This document shows positions 49,524 through 59,290 of a stretch of 64,000 bases of DNA, piece after piece. Under the pieces are notes generated by a model. It was not told the DNA's origin, did not search any database, and saw only the letters and a program-made list of their open reading frames with translations. Within the stretch, counting starts at the first letter, position 1, and each line of letters begins with the position of its first letter. The stretch is from Neocallimastix lanati (nom. inval.) (Eukaryota; Neocallimastigomycota; Neocallimastigomycetes; Neocallimastigales; Neocallimastigaceae). Location of the stretch: positions 265,001 through 329,000 of the forward strand of contig JACVTC010000012.1 in the NCBI GenBank assembly GCA_016946835.1, read 5' to 3'. A program made the position numbers and the translations under genes.

Positions 49524-50525
49524 TGTAATAATTTAATTATAAGATTAATTATAATTAAATTATTAATTGCAACTTTATAATAACTTAATAAAAATTATTA
49601 TTAAATTGAGACAAATATAATAAGGTTTTATACTTATTTTAATATTGAGAGTTTATTATAACTAATTATAATAAACAATTAGCAAAGGTAACACAGATTT
49701 GTTGTAAGAAGAAAATTTTATTTATTAATAAAAATAAATTTTAAAATAAAAAATAATATAAATAACTATCTTTATTATTTTTAAAAAATATAAATATTTA
49801 ATATTGTTATTATGATTGATATATAATAATTGTTATATTATAATCGTTATAATAATAACTCAAGAGCCTTATTTATATTTTTTTTTTTTGAAAAATAAGG
49901 TTAATTAAAAAAATGTTTTCTAATCTTAATAAATCTCTTATCTAGGAAAAGATTAGAAAGAAAAACCTAGATAATACTTTTTGATCGATATTCTATCCAT
50001 ATCGATCGTCGTATTAATTAAGTAAAACCAATTACTTCCATAAAGTAATTGGAAAAACCTTAATTAACCGATTGGTTAATCTAATCTAATGATTGAAAAT
50101 AAAAGAATAAGAATAAAAGATATTTCGATCATATAAATATGAATTTACATATATAAGGAAAACAATATATATATAATATTAAATTATGTATTAAACAAAA
50201 TATAAGATATATTATAAAATACAGAATACATTTTACAATATAGAGTAACGTTTTAGTTACATAGTTTAATTTAACTAAATTACTAAACTGATAAATTTAA
50301 TATCTAAATGAATGATTAAATAAATTATTATTATTTAAATGCATAAAAACTATTTATCCAAATAATTTTTTAATACTAAATTAAATAAATACTTAATATA
50401 ATATTAAATAAATTATTAATTATAATTAAGTGTACGAAAGTAATATGATTTAAATAAAGTTATATTATTATAACTTAACTAAGAAAATATAATTATTTTG
50501 TTAAAAATAATTATAAATTCTTACA
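49524..50525 (+). repeat. Gypsy 3' LTR
   Basis: Partner of 44650-45595. It starts TGTAATAATTTAATTATAAG and ends TTCTTACA. It lost one arm of the CTCTTGA/TCAAGAG hairpin that the 5' LTR retains. Confidence 0.75.
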
Positions 50526-50729
50526 TTATGTGTGTAAGAAACTATTAAATAAATTATATTTTAAATAGTTTCTTTTATGATTTAAAAATTTAAAAGATTA
50601 AAAAATATTTAAAAAAAAAAATAATTAAAAAATTAAAAGAGTTTATTCAAAAATATATTAAAAAAAATTAAAAAAAAAATTTTTTTATTTAAATTGAATT
50701 CTTAAAATTCTTTATTAATATATTTTTTT

Positions 50730-51247
50730 TAAAATAATAACTCTTGATTTCCTAAAAGGAAATCAATCGTTCTTTTATACATTTTGATTTATTTAATAAT
50801 TTCTTTATTTTAATAATTATTATTTAATTATTTATTAATTTTTATTACTAATAAGTTATTATTTGTTTTATTTTTAATATATTTTATTTATTAAAATTTA
50901 ATCATTTGTTATCTATTTTCATTTATTTTTTATTTAATTATTAATTGAAATTATTTAATTTGTTCATTATTTATTTTGTTTATATTAAATATATATTGTT
51001 AATTTATTATTTAATAGACTGTACTAGTCTAATTGGTAATTCATCAGGAAAAGACTAGCAGAAAAACCTGATGAAATGATAATGTGATTTATTGATATTA
51101 AATAATAATAAAAAACCAAATTGTCATTGGAAAAAAAATTATTATTTAATTTTTGATATTAATAGTAAATTAAATTTTTATTATACTTAATTTTAATTAA
51201 TATAAATATTTATTTATTTTGGTAAAATTATTTATATTATTGGTTTC
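50730..51247 (+). repeat. Third, divergent gypsy-family LTR remnant
   Basis: It shares the opening aataactcttgatttcctaa with the 5' LTR and keeps the same interleaved stem layout at 51024-51075, although the stem sequences differ. It is interrupted at its right side by the copia insertion at 51248. Confidence 0.65.
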
Positions 51248-51451
51248 TGTTAAAATATATTTACTATATTTCATTTTATATTAACCAATCAATTAGTTTA
51301 ATAAATAATATTCATGTATAAAAGCTTTCTAAATGAATATGTTTTTCTTTAGTTCTATTTTTATAAAAAATATATTAATAAATAATATAATATCTATAAT
51401 ATAAATAAATTAAACTATTATTTAATTATATAAACATTAATGTGTCTAAAA
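51248..51451 (+). repeat. Copia 5' LTR (204 bp)
   Basis: Begins TGTTAAAATATATTTACTAT and ends gtgtctaaaa. Compared with the 3' LTR, two A/G differences are seen (near 51325 and 51437). The end is AAAA rather than the usual CA. Confidence 0.95.
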
Positions 51452-51452
51452 G

Positions 51453-51479
51453 ATTAAGAGTCTCAATCTACTAATTGAG
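51453..51479 (+). promoter_or_regulatory. Copia primer binding site, tRNA-Lys half type
   Basis: Starts ATTAAGAGTCTCAATC one base after the LTR. Its complement reads like the D-arm to anticodon-loop part of a tRNA-Lys(CUU), ending TGAGACTCTTAAT; the final 13 nt are identical in the element at the right end of the window. Confidence 0.6.
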
Positions 51480-51673
51480 TTTGAATTAAAATAAAGTTAA
51501 GTTATAATATAAATTAAATTTTTCTATTTTTACTTTTCAATAAAACCAAAGAACTAATAAATTATTATTTTTATTATTTATTTTATTTTATTTATTACCG
51601 AATCAAGTCCGTAAGAAATAAAGATATTTTTTTTTTAATCAACAATAAATAAAATTATAGTTAAATTGTCAAA

Positions 51674-51860
51674 TAATAAAATTAATATCATCAAAATGAA
51701 AAATTTATTGTCAACTGATGATATTAATATTAAAAATAAAATAAACATAGTATCATCAAGATGAAAATTAAATAGTCAACTGATGATACTAATATTAAAT
51801 TAAATTAAATCTAATATCATAAAGATGAGAAATAAATAGTCAACTGATGGTATTTAGATA
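51674..51860 (+). repeat. Three tandem hairpin repeats in the copia leader (period 64-65)
   Basis: Each unit has a stem (51683-51692 with 51717-51726; 51748-51757 with 51782-51791; 51812-51820 with 51846-51856) around a loop ending in gtcaact. The second unit has a G-C pair where the first has A-T. Confidence 0.75.
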
Positions 51861-52357
51861 AATTTGAAACTAAAATATTATTAATATAAAAAATATAAAT
51901 AAATTAAAATAATAATAAAAAATTAATTATATGTATTAAATAAAATTTTGAATAAATCACATTATGCAATATATCAAATATATTAAAATGAAACTATAAA
52001 ACTAATCAATGAATAAAAAAATAAAAAATCTAATCAAATAATAATCACCTTTTATTTAATCAAAATTAATAATAAATTAAATAATATAAATGCCTTATTT
52101 ATTAAAGTTTGGTATTACAACACTAAATGAGATAAAAATTGTAACAAATTAATTAAATCAAATTTAAGTAAAAATTAAAATGAGAATCTTTAATATAACA
52201 AATTAATACTAATAAATTAATAAAAATTAACAGAATTAAATATTATAATATTTTTTTTTAAAAAACTACTAAAATATTTTTATTAATTGAGATATTAAAA
52301 AATAGTTATAATTAATTTAAAACAATAATAAAAATTTAAGATTTCAAAGTACTCGAA

Positions 52358-53416
52358 ATGGCTGGAAGAAGAAGAAACCAAGAACAAGTTATCAACCTCA
52401 CCGAAGAAGATATTACACATAACGGAATAACCTTTAATTATTCCGAAAATTTCAACCAAATTACTGAACTAAATACAGAAAACTACCCTGGTTGGAGAAG
52501 AAAAATTCTGTATTTGCTAACAATAAATAAATTAACCAAATATGTCCTTCATCCAATTGTAAAGAAGTTAAGAAAGAGAGATATAAGAGAAGAATTAACA
52601 GATTACCCGGAAGATCAATTTGATAGTTCGTTAGTTTATGAAAAGAACACTAAAAACATTGATATAACTAACGACATCACGGCCAAATGGATAATCATAA
52701 ATGGGCTTGGAGAACAAACACAAAAACTAATAAATGGAAATGAAAAGACCGCTTTTCAAATTTGGAACATCTTCCAAGAATCGTTTACCAAAAGCAAGGA
52801 AAGAAGAAAAATCGAAATCCAAAACAAAATTGAAACAATGAAGTTTGACACCAAGACCAATATAAATATATTCATTGCCAATTTTCAAAATTTAATAGAC
52901 GAACTTGAGAAAATTGACAATGACCTTAGTATAAATACAAAAATCGGCATTCTAAATAGAAGCTTACCCGAAGATCTAAGGTGGATAAACGTCTTTCAAC
53001 ATAAGAGTTGGGAATCATGCTGTTCATACGTTAAGGAAATCATCCCTAATATCGTTTTATCTAATTTAAAAGAAAAAAATTCCATTCAGGAAAACAACAA
53101 TAATGTTCTCTTCAATGCTGAAACAAGAAAGAATAAGAATTATCGAAACAATAATAGAACTAAAAGTAAAAGAAAAAGCCTCAAAAGGAGTAGTGGAAGA
53201 TGCAACTATTGTGGAAGAAGAGGACATTACTTCTATGAATGTAAATTCAGAAAAAATAATTTATATAAAAATCAAAACAAAAATAAATTTAATAGAAGAA
53301 CTAAAAACAAAAGAAAATTTCAAAACGATATTAATTATGTGAACACTAATGATGCCTCTTCAAGTAATTATGACACAATATACGCGGACGCCTTTACTAA
53401 AGATTATAATACATAA
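52358..53416 (+). CDS. Copia Gag (352 aa)
   Basis: Structural nucleocapsid protein of the retrotransposon. The start is the ATG in actcgaaATGGCTGG; the frame is open to TAA at 53414-53416. The N-terminal half is the copia gag domain (NYSENFNQITELNTENYPGW, AKWIIINGLGEQTQ). Near residues 285-298 there is a CCHC zinc knuckle (CNYCGRRGHYFYEC), and a basic Asn/Lys-rich region surrounds it. It looks complete and is the only intact gene of this element. A similar gag, truncated, is at 10881-11524. Confidence 0.9.
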   Translation: MAGRRRNQEQVINLTEEDITHNGITFNYSENFNQITELNTENYPGWRRKILYLLTINKLTKYVLHPIVKKLRKRDIREELTDYPEDQFDSSLVYEKNTKNIDITNDITAKWIIINGLGEQTQKLINGNEKTAFQIWNIFQESFTKSKERRKIEIQNKIETMKFDTKTNINIFIANFQNLIDELEKIDNDLSINTKIGILNRSLPEDLRWINVFQHKSWESCCSYVKEIIPNIVLSNLKEKNSIQENNNNVLFNAETRKNKNYRNNNRTKSKRKSLKRSSGRCNYCGRRGHYFYECKFRKNNLYKNQNKNKFNRRTKNKRKFQNDINYVNTNDASSSNYDTIYADAFTKDYNT

Positions 53417-54600
53417 AATAATATTGAATTAAATTACTATAACGTTACAGTAATTTAATTCAATAAAAATTTAATATCCATATGCAAATTACTAAAAGAA
53501 AATTACAAAATTGTTTTTAATAATTCAAATAATAAATCATATGCAATCATTTACAATAGCAACAATAAAAGAATAGTTAATATCACTGCAACCAAGACTA
53601 ATACATTTAAAATTTGGTTTTCCAATAATAAAATAAATCTCATTAATAATAACAATCAACATTATAATTTAGAAATAAATTTCACTACACCAAATGCAGT
53701 AAAGAGATTAAATTTATGGCATAGAAGATTATGTCATTTTGATATTAGTCATATTAAAAATAAATTATTAAAACTTAATACACCAGTTAATCAATGCCCA
53801 ATTTGTATGAATTCAAAACTTAAAAATAAACCATATAAGCAAGCAATAAATAAGTCGAAACATATATTTGAATTACTTCACATGGACTTGATTGGTCCTC
53901 TTCCTGAATCACTTTATGGTAACAAATATCTTTTTACAATCCTCGATGACTATTCACGCTATGGATGGACTTTGTTTTTAAAATCTAAAAGTGACACCTT
54001 TAACTCATTTTACAATTGGTTTTTAAGTATTAAAAATAAGTATAATACTAGAATTATATATATTCGAACGGATAATGGTACAGAATTTTGTAATAATAAT
54101 TTTAATTTATTCTTTAAATCTTACGGTATTAAACATCAACTAATTGTACCATATAACCCACAACAAAATGGAAGGGCGGAACGCTTCAATGGCACCCTAA
54201 TTAATTCCGCCAAAGCCATGCTGAATGACTCTAAACTTAGTCACCAATTTTGGGAAGACGCTACATCTACGGCTAACTATATACAAAGGAATAAATATGA
54301 AAATACCTTATGAAATAATTAACAAAACAAAGGTCAACTACTCAAATATTAAAGTATTTGGATGCAAAGTTTATTTCTTTATTCCTAAAGTCTTTAGATC
54401 TAAATTTGATAACAATACTAAACCAGGGATTTTTCTAGGATACTCTGAAAACCCATCAGCTTACAAAATGTTAGATATTACTACTAATAAAATAATTCTA
54501 TCTAGATCTGTTGCCTTTTTCGAATCCAATCCTGGAAACAGTTATCTTAAAGAATGCTCACCTGAATTTTCCAATTTTATTCCTGATCACGAAATCAGGG
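53417..54600 (+). pseudogene. Copia pre-integrase and integrase, protease deleted, one frame break
   Basis: After gag the frame goes directly into the segment that normally follows the protease (NLISICKLLKENYKIVFNN), with no DSGA motif, so protease is lost. The zinc domain is at about 53715-53815 (LWHRRLCHFDIS...CPICMNSKLK). The integrase core has Asp in LLHMDLIGPLP, Asp in RTDNGTEFCNNNF and Glu in QQNGRAERFNGT. At about 54290 sequence is missing between ANYI and MKIPYEI with a frame change. The C-terminal part (KVFGCKVYFFIPK, PGIFLGY) follows in the frame of 54225-55658. Confidence 0.85.
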
Positions 54601-55380
54601 GAGATAATACATATAATACATATTATAATAAAAATACATACGATACCAATACATATAACATTAATCATAATATTCAACAAAAATTAACTAAAATTGATTA
54701 TCCAGGTTCTAATGAATTTCTTAATTCAGAAAACATCCTAAGTAATTCACCAATATTAAATAATAGCAATATACAAAATACATACGAAGATATAATCAAT
54801 AAAAATAATTCTAAGAATAAAAGAAAATATAACAAAAAACAAAGAAATAATAATCACAGTAACAATAATAGTAACAATAACAATGAAAATATCAATAATG
54901 ATAATCATAACAATAATTTCATTAATAATAATACAAATAATAATAATATAAACAATAATAATAATAATAATAATAACATAACCAATAATAATAATACAAA
55001 TAATAATAATATTATCAATAATAATAATACAAATAATAGTAATAATAAAATTAGAAATAATAATAATATTATTGGAAATAATAATAATAATATTGAAAAT
55101 AATAATAATAGCCAAAATAGAGAAGATACTAATAATAAAATAAATGATAATACAGCCAATAAAACAATCAATAACAATAATAATATTGAAAACAGCAGAG
55201 TAAATGACAACACAATTATCAATAAAAATTATATTCAACGTAATGAAAACGAAATTATAAATACTTTATTGACTAATAACAATTCATTTAAATTAAATAA
55301 TATCGAGACCAATAATAAAAAAAGAACTATGAATATTATAAATGAAAGTAATAACAAAAGAAGAAAGACAACAAATACCT
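54601..55380 (+). other. Asn-rich integrase-RT linker
   Basis: Long AAT/AAC coding repeats give an almost pure Asn stretch (about 54850-55200) within the open frame. The opposite strand shows an Ile/Leu-rich shadow ORF with no meaning. Confidence 0.8.
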
Positions 55381-56471
55381 TAAGAGAACCAGAAAATTAT
55401 AAAGACATTCAAAATTTAACTGATAGAAAAGAGTGGATTAATGCAGTAAATGAGGAATTAAGTAATATGAAAAACTTAAATGTATTTAATACAATTAAAT
55501 ATATACCTAAAAATGCCAATGTAATTTCCTCACTATGGATTTTCAAATATAAAAGAAATGCAAATGGCGAGATAACAAAAAGAAAGGCAAGATTGGTAGC
55601 ACGAGGTTTTACCCAAGAATTTGGAATAGATTTTCATGATACTTTTGACCAACGTTAAAACCCGACTCTATCAGAATTTTAACTTCAATTGCTGCTCAAA
55701 ATAATTTTAATATAGAACAAATTGATATAAACGCTGCTTATCTTAATGCCAAATTAAGTGAGAATATTTATATGAAACCTCCAGAAGGTCACCCAGATTT
55801 TAATAGAAAATACTGGAAATTAAACAAGGTTATATATGGTCTGAAACAAAGCGGTCGAGAATGGAACAAAGAAATTAATAAATTTTTAACTAAAATAGGA
55901 CTTAGAAGAATGGTAAGTGAACCATGTATTTACGTAAAAAATGGTAAGAATAAAAACATTTATGTATCGTCGGTATTTGTGTTGATGATATTTTAATCGC
56001 TGGAAAGGAGAATGAAATTAAATATATAAAAGAATGTTTCAAAAGAAAATATAAAATAAAAGAAATTGGCGACGTGGATTTCGTTATCGGAATAAAATTT
56101 GTTAAACACAAAAATGGTTATTTTATACATCAAAGAAGATACATTATAGAAGTTTTAGAAAAATTAAATATGAATAATGAAAAACCATTAAGAAATACAA
56201 AACCAATTACAGACGACAAACTTAGAAATATAAAATTTAATCAAACTACTTACCGAAGTGCAATAGGAAATTTACTCTACATTGCTATATGCACCAGACC
56301 TGATATTCTATTTTCGGTAAGTAAAGCAGCAAGAAAATTAAATAATCCGAATATGGAAGACTGGAACAATGTCGTAAGAATACTAAGATATCTTAAAGGA
56401 ACAACGAGTTACGGGATAAACTATACAAGGAAACTAGGAATAGAAGCCTTTGTTGATGCCGACTTTGCAGG
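55381..56471 (+). pseudogene. Copia reverse transcriptase, frameshifted
   Basis: RVT_2 start at 55430-55650 (WINAVNEELSNMKNLNVFNT, KRKARLVARGFTQEFG). A break occurs near 55650. It then resumes with QIDINAAYLNAKLSENIYMK and YGLKQSGREW, breaks again at about 55965 at the active site (CVDDILIAG in the next frame, a Cys where Tyr is usual), then VIGIKFVKHKNGYFIHQ through CTRPDILFS and RNase H start AFVDADFAG, where the solo LTR is inserted. Confidence 0.85.
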
Positions 56472-57184
56472 TGTAAAGATGTGATTATCCCAATCACATT
56501 TTAAATTAAAAATTTTTCTTGTGTAATTCAAAATTGTAAATTATTCTTTGATTTATAAAATAATAAACAAAGTAAATAAATCATATGAACTAAAATTTTG
56601 AATTATATTCTTAAGCCACAAGATAAATTTTTAATGTAATAATTTTTATAAAATTTAATTCTGAGAAAATTATTGTTGTAAAATAATTTAAATGAATTAA
56701 TTAAAGTTTAAAACAAAATAAATTAATAATTTATTTTGTGAAAATTAAGTTTCAAAATTTAATCATGACTCCTTTAACATTGTTTTTAAATCGAAAATAA
56801 ATAAAGACTTTACTTATAATATTAAAATAATAAATAGATAATAAATGTACTTAATTTTAATTATTTAGTATTTAGTTTAATTAATAATTATATTTTTCTA
56901 AATTTAGCTATAGTTTATAAATTTATTATTTAATAAAATTCATTAGAATAGTTTTATATTAAAATATATGTAATTTAAATAAAATAATATATTATCAATG
57001 TATTTAGGAAAAGTATAAATAGAAGATACTTTTCACATTTTTTTCTCGATGTAATTGTTATTTTTAACAAACAACTATTAAATATTAATAAAATATATTT
57101 TTAATAAAAATATTTTTTTTAAATAAAATTTTATTGTATTCTTTTGTTATTGTAATCTATTTTAGTATTTTCCTTTACAGCAGG
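56467..57184. mobile_element. 708-bp solo LTR with 5-bp TSD, inside RNase H
   Basis: The insertion 56472-57179 begins TGTAAAG and ends CTTTACA (7-bp inverted termini) and is flanked by gcagg (56467-56471 and 57180-57184). It contains a TATA-like promoter context (aaaagtataaatagaagata near 57010), no ORF, and a perfect TGTGATT/AATCACA hairpin near its start. These are the features of an LTR left after recombination between two LTRs. Confidence 0.85.
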
Positions 57185-57604
57185 AGACACTGAAACCAGA
57201 AGATCAAAGACAGGTTTTTCAGTAACCATGGGCAACGCACCAACTAGCTGGTGTTCCAAGCTACAACAATGTGTGTCAACATCTACCGCAGAATCGGAGT
57301 ATTATAGTCTGAGTGAATGTGGCAAGCACTGCATTTGGTATTTAAACTTAATGAAAGAATTATACTATAATATTAAATGTATTAAAATAAAAATAGATAA
57401 CAAAGCTGCCATATTCAATAGCAAAAATCAATCCATTAATCCGAAGACAAAACATATTGATATAAGAATTCATTATATTAGAGAAATAATAAATAAAAAT
57501 TTTATAAAATTATAATATATTCAATCTCAAAATAATTTGGCCTATGGATTCACTAAATATCTGAATAACACTCATGGAAAAATTCAGAAATTCTTTGTTA
57601 TATA
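57185..57604 (+). pseudogene. Copia RNase H, C-terminal part
   Basis: Resumes exactly where the solo LTR interrupted (DTETRRSKTGFSV), with CVSTSTAESEYYSLSECGKH, KIDNKAAIFNSKNQ and KHIDIRIHYIREII. A TAA at about 57513 and later substitutions (LAYGFTKYL where relatives have LADGFTKYL) add to the decay. Confidence 0.85.
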
Positions 57605-57680
57605 AAATTGAGGATTTAAAATTTTAATTCTAAAAAATATAGTTAAAATTAAACAAATGTAACATTGAAACGAAGTTTCA

Positions 57681-57692
57681 TTTGAGGAAGAG
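57681..57692 (+). promoter_or_regulatory. Copia polypurine tract
   Basis: tttgaggaagag immediately precedes the TG of the 3' LTR; it primes plus-strand DNA in this family. Confidence 0.85.
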
Positions 57693-57896
57693 TGTTAAAA
57701 TATATTTACTATATTTCATTTTATATTAACCAATCAATTAGTTTAATAAATAATATTCATGTATAAAAACTTTCTAAATGAATATGTTTTTCTTTAGTTC
57801 TATTTTTATAAAAAATATATTAATAAATAATATAATATCTATAATATAAATAAATTAAACTATTATTTAATTATATGAACATTAATGTGTCTAAAA
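57693..57896 (+). repeat. Copia 3' LTR (204 bp)
   Basis: Partner of 51248-51451 with two differences. Confidence 0.95.
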
Positions 57897-57965
57897 GTTT
57901 CTTAAAATGGAAATCTAGAATTTAAATTTATAATAAATAGTAATTTTAGAATATGATATTTAATT

Positions 57966-58167
57966 AAAGTTTATATAAAATTTTATTTAGTATTTAATAA
58001 TTAAAGTTTATATAAAATTTTATTTAGTATTTAATAATTAAAGTTTATATAAAATTTTATTTAGTATTTAATAATTAAAGTTTATATAAAATTTTATTTA
58101 GTATTTAATAATTAAAGTTTATATAAAATTTTATTTAGTATTTAATAATTAAAGTTTATATAAAATT
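57966..58167. repeat. 37-bp minisatellite, about 5.5 copies
   Basis: Units beginning aaagtttatataaaatttta start at 57966, 58003, 58040, 58077, 58114 and 58151 and are virtually identical. The last unit is cut after 17 nt by the 3' LTR of the next element, so the element inserted into the array. Confidence 0.95.
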
Positions 58168-58409
58168 TTTTAAAATTATTTTGTTTTAATTAAACACTTT
58201 TTATTTATTTTATTAAGTTCTTATTTTTTAATTATAAAAAATATTATTATTTTTATATCAATACATTTACATAATACAATTATATTTTTGTACTAACTCA
58301 TTGTTATAATATATATAAACCTCAAATATTTAGTAAACATATACAATATTTATTTTAAATATATTTTAACTTAATAATTAATAAATTATAATAAACTTTA
58401 TTTTTAACA
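58168..58409 (-). repeat. Copia 3' LTR (242 bp)
   Basis: On the minus strand it starts TGTTAAAAATAAAGTTTATT just after the polypurine tract and ends TTTTAAAA. Its terminal 148 bp recur at 63853-64000. Confidence 0.9.
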
Positions 58410-58420
58410 CTCCTCCTAAA
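58410..58420 (-). promoter_or_regulatory. Copia polypurine tract
   Basis: TTTAGGAGGAG on the minus strand, directly followed by the TG of the 3' LTR. Confidence 0.85.
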
Positions 58421-58437
58421 GTTTAGTTCTGATTTAT

Positions 58438-59290
58438 TTAGAATTTTTCTAATATAGATTCTCTGAATTTATTCATTAGGTTCGTATTTAAATACTTTGT
58501 AAAACCGTCAGCTAAATTATCCATAGACTTAACGTACTTTAATTTGATTCTTCTTTCCTTAACTAATTCTCTTATGTGGTGATATTTTATGTCTATGTGT
58601 CTTGATTTAGGATTTATGGTTTCGTTTTCGCAATTGTATATAGCAGCTTTATTATCAACGTTAATATTAATATAATTTTGCTTTATATTTAGTTCATTAA
58701 ATATATTTTCATACCATAGACAGTGTCTCGCGCATTCATCAATAGCATAATATTCACTTTCAGCTGTGGATACCGCTAAAGACCTTTGCAATTTCGAATA
58801 CCACGTTGTAGGGGTTGAATCAAGCAAAATTAGGTAACCTGTAGTTGACCTCCTGGTCTCCTCATCTCCTCCGAAGTCAGAATCGACATAGGCTCTTAAG
58901 TCCATTTTTGCGTCCTTTCTATACCTTAAACCATAGTTTGGCTTTCCTTTCAAGTACCGGAATATCTTTATTACGTTTAGCCAGTCTTCGTAAGTAGGAT
59001 CCTTTGATCTACGTGATGCTTTATTTACGGCAAACATAATATCGGGCCTAGTACAGAGTGCAAGGTATAAAAGTGTCCCTATAGCTTGTTGATATCTTGT
59101 GATGTTAAATTTTTTCTTTCTCAACTTTTCGTTTTTCTCTGGTATCATGTTTGAAGATATCTTATATTTATTTATATCATATTTATCGAGCATATTTTCG
59201 ACATACCTTTTTTGTTGTAATAAATAACTGTCCTTCTCTTTTTCGAATTTGATACCTATAATAGTATTTACATTTCCGATATCTGTAATG
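58438..59290 (-). CDS. Copia Pol, end of RT and RNase H (separated by a 1-bp shift)
   Basis: Continuation of Pol. The RT end has CTRPDIMFAVNKASR, and RNase H has AYVDSDFGGDEETRRSTTGY, STAESEYYAIDECARH, NVDNKAAIYNCENE and KYHHIRELV, ending LNTNLMNKFRESILEKF. The frame is +1 relative to the main Pol ORF; sense continues from about 59310 across a run of seven A (minus strand) where six would keep the frame. Either an assembly or sequencing slip, or a single inactivating mutation. Confidence 0.9.

Larger units (their letters stand above)
44650..50525 (+). mobile_element. Ty3/gypsy LTR retrotransposon, defective
   Basis: Two related LTRs of roughly 0.95-1.0 kb (about 44650-45595 and 49524-50525, both ending TTCTTACA) bracket a pol gene in gypsy order (RT, RNase H, integrase). 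Gag and most of the protease are missing: pol sequence begins only about 130 bp after the 5' LTR. A primer-site-like sequence starting TGG follows the 5' LTR. No matching target-site duplication was found, and the 5' boundary is uncertain by tens of bases. The LTRs differ by many substitutions and indels, so the insertion is old. Confidence 0.75.
51243..57901 (+). mobile_element. Ty1/copia LTR retrotransposon with 204-bp LTRs and 5-bp TSD
   Basis: The LTRs at 51248-51451 and 57693-57896 are the same length and differ at two positions, so the insertion is fairly recent. The 5-bp direct repeat gtttc flanks both sides (51243-51247, 57897-57901). Contents: primer site, leader of about 900 nt, gag, integrase, RT and RNase H in copia order, and polypurine tract. 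Protease coding is deleted and pol is broken several times, so the element was probably mobilised by a relative's enzymes. A 708-bp solo LTR lies inside RNase H. Confidence 0.9.

Noticed and set aside
51067-51858. Hammerhead ribozyme, because CTGATGA occurs several times
   Set aside because: A GAAA box and the three-helix geometry are not found in the right positions around any of them; the strings are explained by the paired stems.
54756-55238. Ile/Leu-rich minus-strand ORFs of 105-160 aa
   Set aside because: They are the complement of AAT/AAC coding repeats in the copia linker and have no independent support.
56472-57179. A spliceosomal intron in copia RNase H (gt...ag ends)
   Set aside because: The inserted segment has TG...CA ends, inverted termini TGTAAAG/CTTTACA, a TATA-like promoter and a 5-bp duplication gcagg, all pointing to a solo LTR.
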